From Pipra filicauda (taxonomy: Eukaryota; Chordata; Aves; Passeriformes; Pipridae), in contig NW_024104365.1 of the NCBI RefSeq assembly GCF_003945595.2, positions 5,179,049 through 5,243,048 of the forward strand: a DNA stretch of 64,000 nucleotides, given 5' to 3'. Both the position numbers and the translations under genes were made by a program. Numbering within the stretch: the first letter of the stretch is position 1; each line of letters starts with the position of its first letter. Of the stretch, positions 26,051 through 40,035 are shown piece by piece. Below the pieces are notes generated by a model. The model saw only the letters and a list, made by a program, of their open reading frames with translations, made no database searches and was not told where the DNA came from.

Positions 26051-29000
26051 AACAATGCTTAGAACACTAACACTGTTACATTTCTACCCCACTTCAAAAG
26101 AAGGAAGTTATTAAAGTAAGAGGGAAACAAAACACAAAACATTCAAGAAGCCAGAAAGTTTTGTCCTCGCAAAAAGAGACAGGCTGGACTTTTGAATAAG
26201 TGTCCTGGAAATTCTACCGTTGGTATCTCTTACACAATGTTTAGAGCAGCAGGTATTATATCATTCATGGCTATGCTTTTTCATTGTTTCTATCATCAGT
26301 ATGTCTACTTTGGAGTCAATAAATTGTTGAAAAATTTATGTCAGAAAAGCAGTAAATAAGTGTTTCTTGCTTTCAGTACATTTTTTTAATGAAGCTTTAG
26401 ATGAAAGAAGTAAGACAATATTTATGTCCATACCAAGTAATAGCTCCTATACAGAGTAGCAAACTTTAAAAATGTTACTTTAAAAGGTGAAATGCAAAGC
26501 AATTTCCTTTTTCTTTTCTTTTTCTGCGGTTGTTATGTTAAGAAAAGGTGAACAGGACAGATATCAAGAGGTGCTTCCTGTTTGTGCAAACAGATGGCAA
26601 GTTGGCATTAACCATCTACATGAGATAACAGTATCAAAATGTCTTAACCACATGCATCACTTTCAAGAGGACTTTTATAAAGCCTTTTCTTTCTTTTTTT
26701 TTGAAATATTAATTAAAATATATGCATATCCGAAGGCTACATAACTGGATATTTGTTAATTGTCCATAACACAACATTTTTATTTGTCAAGCTTTGGATA
26801 AGAAAATATGCCATGGCAGGTATGTACGTGGAAAATGGGTCGAGCTGTTTTTCAAAAAAGAGAGGGCGTAGATGATGTGAAAAGAAATGGCATAACTGGG
26901 GTTTTAGCAGGCTGTACAATCAGAGACATTTGCTAGCTCTAGATAGTTCTTCCTTATTCTGTAGGAAAGGAGGATACTTCTTTCTTGCAAACAGAATTGA
27001 CCCAGGCACCATTAAAAAAAAGCAGCAACCCAAATCAAAAAAAGACGTCAAGGATGTGACCTCATAAGGCACAGCTTCTGTACATAAAGCCTTGGCAGCT
27101 ATCCAAGAACACATCATCATTATGGCATTTCCTTACAACCTTTCTATGATGAAGAGCTGCAATTTTCCCATTCCCTTAATCCAGTCCGTTCTTAAATCTC
27201 ATTCTTTGGTCATCTAAACTTGTGACTGGTTTGTTGTCTTCCTGTAACGGAAGTTCCAACATCACCAGTGTTCTCCTAATCCACTTCTAGTAGTGATTTA
27301 TTAGAGACCAATAAAATGGTTTCCTTGGTATATTTGTTCTGCTATCAGGCAATAACAAAGAATTTACAATCAACCAATTCACCCAGTCTTTATGCTGCTA
27401 AAAGAAGGAAACTGAATTTTTCTATAGTTAAAAAATTATAGTGTAGGATTAAGAGAGGGAGAAAAGTTTATAGGCCTTTTTTTAAGTGTGTCTGTCATCC
27501 TAGTTGAATAATTTCTGAAGCAGTGTTTTTGTCAAGTGTTTTTCCTGATGACACGTTGAAGACTATGTTGCGAACAGAAATAAGGGCAGTATTTTTGTGA
27601 GTGATAGTCTGTAGACTGACTTCTTCAGTGCTTCTCATTCTCAAGTAGTACACCTGCACTCTCTGCTCCCTGACACCTACGATTCAGGACAAAGAAAAAT
27701 ATTGCCTGAGATAATCAAAGTGTAAGATAGCCTGAGTCGGTCTGTCAGTTGTGGAAATCGGCACTGGATGTGACAGGTTTAATGGATCCTCCTTACCTGG
27801 TCCTGAGTCATAGTAAGTCCCAGCCCCCAAAACCATGTAGTGTTACACTTAATTCTTTTTATAACAAACCAACAAACCAGAATCACAGAAGAACTGCCTG
27901 TGTTTCATTAAATGGATTAGACTGGCAGACAAGACACTTGTCACTTAAGGTGCTGCTCAGGAAGGGAACTTACATACTGGACCTTTGAGCATCCCCACTG
28001 CTTAATGTTTTGGATCACTCCAGAGAGCTCTGTTACCTGAGACAAGGTAGCAGAGAGTGAAGAGATTGGTGTGAGCTCTTCTGGGCTGTTTGGTGCTGAG
28101 GTTCAAGTTTGGTGCTGAGCGTTTAGAAGCCTTGCTTAAATAAATTAATCAGATTGGTTATCTTATGTGAAATCTTTCTGACTTCTCGCAAGTGTGTTAG
28201 TATAGTTTGAAACCACTGCAGTACAGAATTGTTCATAAAATTATGAAGGGAAGTCTGCAAAATAATTTGTCTGAGGCAAGGTGGAGTATTGGTCTGGAAG
28301 TCTCCTGCATGTTTTTTAACTGGAATTTGTGATATTTACTTAGTGTAAGATATTATTTGGTGTTTGATTTGGCTCAGATTAAAATTGACAGATCTTCATG
28401 TATTTCCGCTGTGATAGTTAAGGTTGTCTGAAGGCCTTTGCACAATCACCATCCACACTGGAAATCTGTAGCCTTGCTTTCCATCTCCTACAGATCTACA
28501 ACATTAGCAACACTTCACAATTTTTCCATACCTTTACTTTATGAGATTAGCATGGTACCAGATCCATAGTTCCTGCTGCAGTTCCTTGAATCCCTGCTCT
28601 TTTGAGCCTAACTTTGTGCGTGTCCATCATCTAATTAGAGGCCAGACTGTGAAGGGAAACAATTTTTTGCAGTTAAGATAAAGAAACCTAATGTACCTGG
28701 TTTTGGTGCAGTTTAAAGTAATACACAGATGAGAAGTGGACCTCAGTGTTGCAATTAATCTTAAACATCCGTGTCCACACACCATTAAATGTTAGATATT
28801 CTTCCCTCATTAATATAGTTAAGAACTGATAGAGTTTGTCAGTTTCCAAAGGTAATTGAAATATTCTGAGGGCAACCAAAAAAGATCTTCTCACAACTAT
28901 GTTGACATAATTTGGCTAGTTGTTTGTTTTTTCTGGGAGGGGGTTAGCAGTCTTCACATGGAACTCTTCTGAATGCATCAGTCAACATTTGTAGTTTATC

Positions 29001-31261
29001 GAGGCATCTGCTGTAAACCTTCAAAACTAAATAGTTACATTTGTAAGGAATCTGCAGTTTTTATTGGAAGTAATGAAATCTATGTATGTTAATTTAAAAT
29101 GTATTCTAAGTTTGAGATAAGAAAGTAGACAAGTCCTTTTGTAGTATTAGGTGACAATGCACAGGACAGGGAGGATGCAAAACCAAACTGTAATAGGCAG
29201 CTCGGTATTGAAGCTGAGGGCACAGCTGGAAAGGTATGTTTATTTCAGTCTTCAGATACACTGGAATACTGGTAAATTAATACATTTATTGTAGATTTTA
29301 TATTTGATACACATTATTCTGTATGACTTACGGTGATTCAGAGGAATGTGTCATAGTCCTGTTAGTATTTTTCAATTCACCGATTTAAGGTGAATTACTT
29401 GTTCCAGTATTACTTCCTCCTCCTCAGGTCTTCTCTAAATAATAAAAACATGCAAAACAGCATTAGTGCAGTGCTCTTGCTGAACTATAGAGCTTAGTAG
29501 ACTTTCAGAAATTCAAAGTTGATGAATTAAAACTCAACATAATTCTAAGTTAGGGGAAATTATAGATGGGGAAGTACAGGACATGATTACCCAAGACCAC
29601 AGGGTAGTGCAGTGCTGTCAGTAGAATGTCTGATATCCCTCTTTGGGCTTAAACTACAAACCAGTTCTTCTTTTTACTATGCTATGCTGTTTGGCTAATG
29701 CCAGGCTTATACAGAATCCTTTGGTTAAAACCTCGTGAATGTTAAGCAAATGTTTTATACAGTATGGAAAATAGAAATGGAGATACATAATAATTTTTAA
29801 ATTCAAAATCACCAGCAGTGGAAACTGTTTTGAAAATGAGTGATGACTCCTAGCTATTGCACATCTTCACAGGGAAAAATGCACTCTAGTACGTAAGGGA
29901 CTAGAACACTTCACAAGCTGGTGTTTCAAATCTCATGACTCCCCAAATGCATTTTTAAGTGTGCAATTTTACTGCCCCCTGTGGTATCTGGGCTGGTTGG
30001 GTATCCTCTGGAGAGAAAGGAAGGAAACAAAGGAAAGGGCAGGAAAACTAAATAATTTAACTTTTTTTGTGATTTAGAATCAAGTTTAGCTGACTGATGG
30101 AGCAGAGGGGATTTAATGCTCCAGGGGTACATAAAAGCAGGAAGAGCCCTCAGTGAGAGAAGAAAAGAAAAAAACTCTCATAAGAGAAAGGTCTTTTGAG
30201 AAACGACATTATAGAACTAAAATAGAGCAACTAGAGGAAGGAAGTCCATGTCCTATATATACAGAAAGGGAGGGGGATCATCTCCATAGTAACAGGGGGA
30301 GCAGGGGAGGAGGAAAAGGACAACACAAACTGCAGAAGGTGTTTTAACGAACTGTATAGAAAAGAGAGATTTGGGGTTTGATCTTACCTGCTTGCAGGAT
30401 CTGTGGGTTTGGTGTGATACAAAATCCCTTACAAAAATGTTTGTTTAAGCTAGTGAAATGAGGATTCATTGTTTCTGGACAATTATAAAGCTTGTACTTT
30501 ATTATTTGTGCTTTATATTCTAAATGTCTTATTATTACAAGACTTCAGGCTTGGTTATTAAGAGGAAGTTTCAGTTCCGTGATTTACACCGTACCTGTGT
30601 TACTGCTGTGTATTTGTATTATTACTCTGTAATTACAAGATGTTTTGGCACTGGAACACAGCCAGATTTTGCAGTGGTATTTAATACGTGGAAGTTAGGT
30701 GAGGTGGTATGGGAGGCTGTAAATTGCATTGCTGTCACAGAAGCAATCACTTGCATGAAAATCACAGCTATCCTGAAGGCTGAGTTAGTTCTGAGTTTCC
30801 TGATGTGGTTTTGTTGATGCACTGAGAATCCCTTTTGCTTTTTCCCCTCTCTTATTTCTTGCACTCTTTTTCCCTGGGTACCTTCAGCAGCAGCCTTGCA
30901 AAGCACTTGCAGGATCTGCTGTTGCACCTCTTGCCAGGCAAATCCCTATCAGTAAAGACAGTGATCTTTGAGCCTGAGAAGTCTAGCACTGTACTGAATT
31001 AGATCTGTCCCAGTGGATATGAAATATTCTTTCCTCCCTCTGTTAGCACTTTTCTGTAGTTTGCAGTGATCACTTCAAATAACTAGCAAAGCAGTAACTA
31101 CTCCAATTTTTGCTTCCTAAGAGACTGCAGCAGTTTTTGTTGTTTAAAATAAAGTACTTTGCTTAAACATTTGCCTTTCATATTATGTGGTATGGATGAT
31201 CTTTTTGTTTAAAAAATTTGTAGTTCTTTCTGCAAAGACTGACAGCAGTGTCTGCTTTCAG

Positions 31262-31384
31262 GGTGGGATGATTAACTGGAACAGACTGTTTCCTCCTTTA
31301 CGTCACAGACATAACGCAAATTATCAAGATCATCACCCGTCTGAACAAGGCATACCTCCACCTACTGAGGTTTCTGAAGAGCAG
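31262..31384 (+). CDS. UBAC2: UBAC2 internal exon, linker before UBA (about residues 270-310)
   Basis: This exon of exactly 41 codons starts GGMINWNRLFPPLRHRHNAN, a block conserved up to RLFPPLR, and ends EVSEEQ. The middle (about residues 16-34 of the exon) is the variable part of the protein and is rich in His, Pro and Gln here. It is a cytosolic, probably disordered linker between the membrane domain and the UBA domain. The acceptor is tgctttcag and the donor is CAG|gtaaac; phase 0 at both ends. Confidence 0.96.
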
Positions 31385-34300
31385 GTAAACACTTTTCTAT
31401 TTTAAAATGGCATTGAAATGGTTAGGAATTAATTCCACTGATTTTTTATCATCTGTTTACACAGTTTATTAGATGTTCTCTATAGCAGCACAAATTAGAA
31501 TATTGGGTAATGGTCACAATACAGAGACAACACATTGTCATTACCATCCAGACCAGAGTTACAGAGCAACTTGGGAGTTTCTGCTTTTATATGTAACTGC
31601 TTGTATTTTGTATTTAAAGATGTGATGGTTTCACTAGTGGAAACTAATCAAATCTAATAAAATAAATGTTTCAAAGAAGAAAGACTGACTCTTAGATTTC
31701 ATTATTTGTCTTGTACATATCTTCTTTGTTGAAGTCCCCAGCTTAAGTTTCCAATTCAGTACTTTAGTTTTTCTGAAACAAGAATGTTACGCCAGACTAT
31801 ATAGGTTTAGAATTCTAGACTTTTGTTGATAGTTCTGTTCTCAAAAGAGAGCATTATTTACTTGTAAATTTAAGAATTTAAGATTAGTCTTATACTTGTA
31901 TTCAGGGTTTATTGCAATCAAGTTCTCCAGGTTGTAGCCTGCCTGCAGTTGGCTGTATTGGCCATTTTATAGTCTAAGGTCTTTGCTACCCTTGAACAAG
32001 ACTAAGTTTCAAGGGTGACTTTTTCCTTCCCTTTTTCCTTTTTTTTTTTTTTTGATAATAAATCAACACTTGCTAGCACCATGCTGTCATTTTTAGTTAG
32101 TTTAAAATGAGCTTGTCCCAAACAAAAATTTTTGCTATGATCTGATTTCTAGTTTTGATTCAATGTTAGATTATGTTCAGAATGTTCAAAACTTTACCTG
32201 CACTGGTGGTTTTGACTGCCAACCTGCTGGGCTACATCCAAAAAGAATGAAACAAACAAAAAAACAAACAAAAACAACAACAAAAATATCCCAAACCTCA
32301 ACTAACAAACAGAAAAAGAAATAAAAATAAAAACTCCACACCAAAAAGCACTTTCTGAGACTAACCCCAGAAATTTAGTTTTGGCTGGCCTGAAAGTCTA
32401 CTCAGTGCCAGTATGGGATGAACCAAAAGATTTCCCTGATGGGTTGGTTTATGTATTTGTTTTATTGACAAATTCTGCTTATAGAAACTTTTATTTTGGG
32501 GCTGGAACTAATAAATTAGTTACTAGTATGACTTATGCTGAATTCTTACCCAAAGCCTTTAGGCCTAGATTTATGAAAGCAATATACACTTATATTTTCT
32601 GATGCATTGAGGTTGTAGAGCCCACCTGACTGCTGTCATTTTGCAGTGCTGTCTGGTTACCCTGCAAAGAAAAAGTCATTGAAGCACCTTTGGTTTCTCA
32701 GGACTGTACGAATAACTACACAAGTTATCTTAGAATGGCAAAAATGCAAGGGTTTCATCTGTTTCTCAAATTAAAGTTTGTGAGCATTTGCAATGCTTTT
32801 TGTACCAAAATTTCTGCATTTCTTGTGGGTTTTTAGCACCTTGAATTACCGTTGCCAGTTATACATCTCTTTTTCCTGGAGCTGGATTCAGTTCCTGTGA
32901 TTAAAATACACTCAGATGAAAAGAGATATTTTTTTTTTGTTACTATTCCCCATGATGCTCAATGGATATATCTCTAAATGGTGAAGTTGCACTTCCATCC
33001 ACCACTTCTTAAGGTTAGAATTCATGGCAAATGCATTAAAAGCCTTTCTTCTGAAATGTTTCTGTGGTTAGGTTTTATTCCACTGCCTGCCCTTTTTCTC
33101 ATAAAAAACACAATCTTACATGAAAAATCAGGCAGAGGAAATTTTAGAAAGTTGCAGGTTACGAAACTGAGTTTGAATTTAAACTATTGTTGAAGAAGTG
33201 TTGAAAGTAACAATTCATTTCTCTCCCTACAAGAAGGTGAGAAACTGGCACTGGGTTTTAAGGTTGATGTTCTGATAACCAAGGTAACCATTCTCAAACA
33301 TTTTGTCATGGTGTATTTATATTAAGAATAGGAGGACCTGCACCTCTAGGCATACTTGACAGTTGTGTATTTCTCAGTAAGTCACCAAAGCAGAGATGAT
33401 TAAAAATACTGAAAGTTCTGGAGATGTCTTAGGGGAAAGAAAAGCTGCTTTTGATGGCACTTTTCTTTTAAAAGGCAGTTAGAATACTTCCAATACTAGT
33501 GCTGCACATTACTCTTGCACTCTGGGAGTATTCCTCCCCAGATGTAAACAGCCTCTGCTGCATTCCTGCTTGGCTCCACTCTGGTGCTGCGGGCTCCTAC
33601 AGGCAGAGGAGGAGCAGTGGTAGCTCTCTGACAGCTCCTGTAGCCCAGGTTCAGGAGCTGTGGTGTCTGGTCACAAGGCCATTTGAAGCAGGATGAGGAA
33701 TGCTTTATGCTGCCAGTGACCACAGCTAATTTTCCGTGTCACTCCCTGCCTCTCCACACCTTGTTTTTCCACTTTCTGGAAGATTAATTATTAAAGTGAA
33801 TATTGTGACTTTCAGTCATACCAAAGTGAGAATTGTAGATTTTAAATGTACTTCAGATTGGAATGTAACCATAAATTAAATTTGATTATGCATACATTGC
33901 TTTTCACATGTAGTGATTTGAATATCTGTTAGCACAAAGCACAAAGATTAGGTGTCAAGTACATGGTATTATAAAGAGGGATGGTCAAGTGCTTCTTGAT
34001 TTCCAAAATCACTGTATTAATGTGCACTTTTCCATGTAATTCTTCCATCAGATATCTTGACTTTTGTTTTGTAGAAATCTTATGCAAAAAAGTGCTTTTT
34101 TGAGTACATGCAGATGCCTTACAAGAATTTTACTAAACCCATTTAAGTATTGTACTGCCTCTATTTTAGAGCTAACTTGAAGGTTTATTAAAAAAAAACC
34201 AAAACACCTAGAATGAATAGTTCTGAGGTTTTTTTAATGCCCTCTGGAGAAGTGTGTCTTTTCAAGGATAATAGAGCTGAGGGTATCTGGATAGGTTTTC

Positions 34301-34648
34301 GCATCTGCTGTAAAATTCTGTCTCTTGGTCAGTGTTGTTTTCTTGAGATCCTGCTCTTGTTGAGAGCAGCAAGCAGGTCAGACTGTAGTTGTCATGTGTG
34401 GTACCACACTTTGGATTTTACTCTTCTTTCAAAACTGCACCAACTAGGAAAATGCAGGTGTGGCATTTTCTGCAATCAGTTTTGAATAAATTATCATAAA
34501 GTGGTCATCTCTGTGGCAGTGTTTTGAAGCATGCTGTCTCAGATAAATCTTTTATCAGTGAAAAGGGATTTCTGACACAATTTTAACGTGACTAATGCGC
34601 ACACAGTGTGAATAAAATTCTGGTTTTAAAGCAGTATTTCTTTTCCAG
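31385..34648 (+). other. UBAC2 last intron, 3.3 kb
   Basis: AT-rich intron with a T run at 32038-32054 and an A-rich low-complexity tract (listed). A patch of higher GC lies at about 33530-33720. No gene or transposon is recognised. Confidence 0.7.
32247..32345 (+). repeat. A-rich (CAAA)n-like low-complexity tract
   Basis: About 100 bases are dominated by A with regular C (for example acaaacaaaaaaacaaac and acaacaacaaaaatatccc). It is a degenerate CAAA/CAA simple repeat, possibly the tail of a vanished retroposon. Confidence 0.75.
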
Positions 34649-34756
34649 GTTGCACGGCTTATGGAAATGGGATTTTCCAGAGGAGATGCCCTAGAAGCTC
34701 TGAGGGCTTCAAATAATGACTTAAATGTAGCCACTAATTTTCTACTGCAGCACTGA
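34649..34756 (+). CDS. UBAC2: UBAC2 terminal coding exon, UBA domain and stop (about residues 311-345)
   Basis: The exon encodes 35 residues and the TGA stop. The sequence begins VARLMEMGFSRGDALEALRA and ends TNFLLQH, identical or nearly so to mammalian UBAC2. This is the UBA fold: the MGF loop forms the hydrophobic ubiquitin-binding patch and the LEALRASNNDL helix follows. The acceptor is ttcttttccag. The preceding exon supplies the SEEQ that precedes VARL. The ending LLQH with no extension shows the reading frame is intact to its natural stop, so the visible 3' part of UBAC2 looks functional. Confidence 0.98.
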   Translation, partial: VARLMEMGFSRGDALEALRASNNDLNVATNFLLQH

Positions 34757-35346
34757 TGGTTTTCTGTGTGAAGGAACTTCACTCGATGAGTTTGTACATG
34801 CCTGGAAGAGGATCAAAGCCACCTGCTGGGCAGAGTCACCAAGGTCGGCCCCACGGGGGCGTCGGGAGAGAGAAACTGGCTCCGCGTGACTGGTGACTCA
34901 AAGTGATGTTAAGAAATGATGTGAACTGTTCCCAAGCCTTCAGATCACTTGGTGATTTCTAGTCTGGTTATCCTTTTAAAAGTAACTTTAGTTTCTACTT
35001 GTTACTGGATATCACCTAAATTTATTTTTAAAATAAAATAGGTGGGTTTTTTCTTGTAAATCCTTGTTAGACGTGTTATCAGACTTAATGACTGGGAAAA
35101 GAGGTGCCAGCAACTACAACAACTAGATTTATCTATCAAGAAAAATCGTATTTTCTTCACTTACAAGTCTAATTTCTCTAGCTTACATGTTATTTTACAG
35201 TACTTGATTTTTTATTACAGTAATAAGAGGTTTGACGGTCACTTCACTTTCAACTCAGTAAAGGGTTATGGGACTATTATGTCATTCTTTGCAAAGTTTT
35301 ATTAATGCCTGTAATATTTCATTTCTCAAATTTCTTTTTAAATAAA
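34757..35346 (+). other. UBAC2: UBAC2 3' UTR with two candidate poly(A) signals
   Basis: The region following the stop has AATAAA hexamers at 35032-35037 and 35341-35346. Either could end the transcript. The first 3' UTR bases contain a GC-rich segment at about 34830-34880. Which site is used cannot be told from the sequence. Confidence 0.5.
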
Positions 35347-38030
35347 AGTTGTCATTCAGCACATAATACACAGATAGGATGAGAGAAAATTCATGTGTGT
35401 ATGGCAAGGTATGGTAAGTGACCACTGTAAATTTGAATCTTTACAAACTGAGTGAATTGCTGTTCAGATACGGGTCATGAAGATACTCACTGGAAGCAAT
35501 AAAGGTGAATCGAATGATGCAATAAGATCAGAACTGGAATGACTTGAATGACTTCCATGGCTAATTCAGAGAGGAATTCTCTAACAATGGATGTATGCTG
35601 TGTCCTACGTGCTGCTTTCTTTTTTTGTCAGCTGGCTGTGTACTATCTTAAAAGACAGTGATAAAAAGCTAAGTTTTATATATATAGTTCTAGTTTTCTG
35701 GTGTCAGAGATGAGGATAACCCTTGCATTTGCTGAATCCTCACTGTCTGGAGGAACTTAGTGTTGACCAGAGGCTGGAATATTAACCCCAGGGGTGATTC
35801 AGGTTGGTACAGGAGGTGACAGGACAGTAATGCCAAGCTCATGCAATACTGGGTTTGAAGTTTAGATTGATAAATCAGCTTACTTGGCTTGTCTCTTGGA
35901 AGTGCTCAGTATTAGCACCTTAGGAGTTGCAGGAGGTGGCGTGGAGAGGAGGGAGGAAGCATCTCTATAAAGCCAAGCTGAAAGAATACAAGGTTCCAAA
36001 CTGCAACTCCATGAAACCAATCTACACCTGTATCTTAAGCATTTAACATATGTTTCTGTGTGTACTTGTGTTTGTATAGCATGTGTATATGTGTCCATTT
36101 TTATACACACAGGCATATTTAATACATACATACGTTTAGAATAAGATATAGGTCATAAAAAAGTAGAAAAGGCAATAGCAGGTGCAAAGGGGAGGAGGTG
36201 AAAGAATATGGGAAAGAGAAGGATGTTTGGAAATCCAAATGAACATGTGTGTACCAAAGTACAGATCTACATGGTCTTGCTTGGCCTGGAAAACGTACAG
36301 GACAAGATTTAGGGAGAGAGAGAGACAGATTTCTTTTCCTTTTTTAATTAAATGATAAAACTGAAAAAAGTCTTTCAGGCACACAAGTCCTTATCCAGAA
36401 ATTGCGTCAAATTTTTGCAGCTTTCAGCACAGTGCCTGTATGTAGTTTTTGGTATTTTCCAGTGCATGAAGTGAGGGTTTTTTGGAATGACTGTGTGTTT
36501 TCCTGGGTTTTGATCAATGTCCTTCAGGGTTTGGTTTGTTGCTATGATCATATTATTTAGGCAGGGTCTGGTTTTTAAATGAGAGGTTTTGTTTGCGTGA
36601 AGCTGAGGCTTTGTATGTTTATAGGCCACGGGCATTTCTGTACCTAGAGAACTCAGGAAACTTTCTGTCTTAGAAAGGAAAAGACACATGTAACAAAAAT
36701 AATCGCTGTGATAATTTGTATATGTAGACTAGTTAAATGTTTTGGAACAAGTACAGGTTTTAATTTTGAAACATACAGATTCTTCCTTCACAAATATTTT
36801 ATCAAAAAATAGCAATGAAGATTAATGAATTACTTCAGAAATCAAATTTTGTCTGTAGGAAAAAAGTCCACCTAGGCCGGGATAAATTAAATATGACCTG
36901 TTCCCTTTCAGACATTGCCCTGTTCTAGGGACAAGCACAAAGAGCATTTATTCCTTGGAATTTTAAAACATGTTTAGTGGCACCTGGGGTATGTAAATGG
37001 ATATTCTCCAAGTCTAAATCCTTTCTACTGTTGCCTGTACAGGGGATATCCAAATGTCACAGTTGTGTGGAAAATTTGGCTGGGCATTTTGCAAAACGTG
37101 GTCAAACATAAGGGGTAGAATGCAGGTCTTGGTGATGTCAGTTCAAAACTCCCCTTGACCTCTGTGAGAAAAGGTTGTACTCAAAATGCTTCCAGGGTTG
37201 TGATTTCCAATTAAAAAAAAAAAAGAAGTGGTAAAAGAAGGGTCTCAGATGCTGTTGAACACAGTTCCTGTTTCGTGCAAGAACCGTAGAAGAGAGATGC
37301 ACACATGAGAGCCGGAAAAAAACTTGGTTTCCACTTGATGGTGAAACTTTCATGAACCATTTCTGGGAATGCGAGGAGCATGTTTTTCGCAGCCTACATA
37401 GTGTTTGTCTGGCACAGTTTTGAATATCTCATAGCATAGTTTCTATTTTGTGTGTGACACAAGCAGTATTTTTTGGCAGCGAGAGAAGACAGAATACCTT
37501 TCTATGGAGAGGATTTTAAGTACCTGAGAAATTCACACTGGTTTTAGTAAAGCCAAGATTTGGTATTTTGAAATAAAAGTAGTTGCTGCTGTTAAAATTC
37601 CTCTACTAGACTGGGAGTGACTTTTGAGACAGCATTGGAGTAATTTACTGGGGACTTTCCTGGACAGTTATGTAATACTTTGAAATACACCCACAGTGAG
37701 CCTGGTGTTTGTGGAAATCTGCCTGATAAGCCACCAGGTTCGGGTTCTCAAGCCTCAACTTCTTGCTAAGATGTAGGTTGATTTGGCTCCATACCTACCG
37801 AACCATTTTCCTCCCTCAAAACAAGCATTAAAGGTCGCCTGTAACTTAGCGAGCACAGGGACTGTTGCAGCTGGTTCATGCACAGCCTGTGCTGTCTAGC
37901 GCTTACCAGTGCCTTCTTGAATGTGTGGTGGAGAAAAGGTCTCATTATTTTTGTCTGAAACAGAAGAACAAGCCAGAAAAACATATTGCAATGTACTGGG
38001 CAAAGGGCAATGTTTCTGGCTCTCATGTTT

Positions 38031-38094
38031 GTATGTGTATATATATATGATTACATATATGCATATATATGTGTGTATGCATATGTATATATAC
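38031..38094. repeat. TA/TG microsatellite
   Basis: An imperfect alternating (TA)n/(TG)n tract with atgcatatatatg-like interruptions. It is a simple sequence repeat likely to be polymorphic. Confidence 0.85.
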
Positions 38095-38495
38095 AGAGAA
38101 CAAGTGAGAAATATTTATGTACTGGTTTGATGAATTTAACTAAGAGTTAAGAGTTTGTTGAAGAAAATTAAAAGTCTGTATTCAAAGACTCTCATCTCTC
38201 AGACGTGTGTATTTGGAGTATATGTGCAGTTGCAAAGGCACCCAGCTCTGAAAACACATGGAGCTACAACTCCCACGTCGGGGGGGAAACTGCATCTGTT
38301 TGAGGATAAATAAAAGCACAGCATTCATTTCAACTAGTAAGAGGGATACATGAGTGCAATTAATTTCTTGCTTGTGTTCTCCCTTAACAAAAACCTAAAT
38401 GAGATTAGCTGTCTTTAACTGGGTGGCCACAGTAATCAGTATTTTATATAAATGAGTATAAGCACTATTTTGGTAGGAGAGTCACGTGAACACAT

Positions 38496-38563
38496 AAATA
38501 CTATATGTGTTTATATATATACATGCATACATGCATATTTAGATATATAAAATGTGTGTGTGC
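38496..38563. repeat. TA/TG/CATA microsatellite
   Basis: A second imperfect tract about 400 bases on, with ttatatatatacatgcatac and a terminal tgtgtgtgtg. Its composition resembles the tract at 38031. Confidence 0.85.
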
Positions 38564-40035
38564 ATTTACTTAAAAAATACTGGATTTGGTGCAATTTTTA
38601 GTAGGATTACGTTCCTCCTGTTTCCACATATAAAGGGATGCTTTGACCACAGAAAGTCCACTCTGAAACTCAAAGAAGGTATGTGCTACCAACAGTGTTC
38701 AGCCCAAATAGGAGATGAGACACCAGTGAGGGGAGCAGAGGAACGGTACAACCAGACAAATGTGTGTGACTGGTGAGAAATCACAACTAACTGGTAGTTC
38801 AGCTGTTGTCATTTGTTTTCCAAAGGAGAGTTTTAAGAGGAAGGAGAAGTTAGTTGGACTGACACATGTTTGTAGGGGACTGTTTCTAAACCTGAATGGT
38901 TGCAATGGAGAAAGCAGGAATATACATACTTTAAAAATGGGTGAAAAATTCCAGGATCGTGGCCGAACTGAAAGCAGGATCTGGCCTTTTGACTGGAGAT
39001 AAGTAGGAACCGTAAGTGTGAGTTAACCTTAGCAAAGGAGAGGACTCGAGGGAGATGAGGGATGTGGAACTGAGCAAAACACAGAGTTTACAGAAAAGGA
39101 GCAAAGTAGAAGATAGAGGACGGAAAGAAAAGACCTGCCAAGAGAAGGGGAATGGAATGTTGCATTGCATTTAGTTCAGTTTTCAAAGAATTCACAGGAT
39201 TCCACATAGAAAATGAAAATGCACAATATTGTGGCTAATTCTGTACTGAAAATCCACTCTTTTTTCCGAGGTGTCTGATAGGGGAATCCTTCCATTTTAT
39301 CTGGTCAGTTTTGCAGGAGGTGGTACATGTAGCAAGAGAGAAAACAGTGTAATCTCAGCAACTGGGCAGTGATGCAAACCCTGGAGCCACCTTGGTGTGT
39401 GAGAACACCGATGTTTTCAAAGCACGGTTAGTCCTGCCAACCTGACTTCTCCTGGCACCCCATCCCGGCTGTGGAGAGACCTCCTCTGGAAAGGACACAG
39501 CTCCTCACAGGTCACGCTGCTTTTCCCACTGAAGGCAGTTTATAAATCCCCGTGGCATGAGAGCACACAACCTTCCTGCTGAAACAAGTGTCCTGCATAA
39601 AGGAGGTGGATTGAGAGCTTGTGCTTGCCCCTCACTGCTTCTGAGCACTTGCTTGTGGAGGGGAGAGGCACATGTGCACCTCTGAGAAGAGGATTGTTGC
39701 CCACATCACCTGGCCTGATCAATCACACCAGGACTTGTTACTTGGTCACAAGAAGCTTTTATTTTTAGTAGATATGTGCATTTTTACATTACAATATTTT
39801 GCTGGCATACAAAGATGGCTTACAAATATTATGTGTGAATGCAATAGCTTCAGTTGAGGACAATTTAAAGCACAGACTGAAGAGATGTGTTGCACAGCAC
39901 AGGGAGTTTACTAGCAAATAATGTGTGACTGCAACCAGGAGCTGTTGTCCCCCAGTGCTCTCTTGGAAATTTTTGCTTTTAGCTGAAAGCATAAGTTGAG
40001 AACCACCGCTGAGGGAAAAAGCAATGCTGTTTGAG

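Larger units (their letters stand above)
17608..31261 (+). other. UBAC2 intron, 13.7 kb
   Basis: This large AT-rich intron holds a candidate 21-nt microexon, a pyrimidine-rich tract, a polyadenylated retroposon-like 3' end near 22047-22076, a 16-bp palindrome at 23389-23404 and a solo LTR near 24140 (each listed). A stretch at about 25480-26050 is less AT-rich than its surroundings and unassigned. No nested gene is recognised on either strand. Confidence 0.7.
35350..40035. other. Intergenic spacer downstream of UBAC2
   Basis: 4.7 kb of mostly AT-rich DNA between UBAC2 and a CR1 copy. It contains two AT/TG microsatellites (listed) and a GA-rich stretch near 36310-36335. No coding exon or RNA gene is recognised. 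Confidence 0.65.

Noticed and set aside
31031..31265. Alternative upstream start of the UBAC2 linker exon within the open frame from 31187
   Set aside because: The frame upstream of 31262 lacks similarity to UBAC2, while a good acceptor lies exactly before the conserved GGMINW.
1..34648. GPR18 and GPR183, expected antisense inside UBAC2 introns from mammalian gene order
   Set aside because: No class A receptor frame is present on the minus strand of the introns covered; they would lie in introns left of the window if the order is kept.
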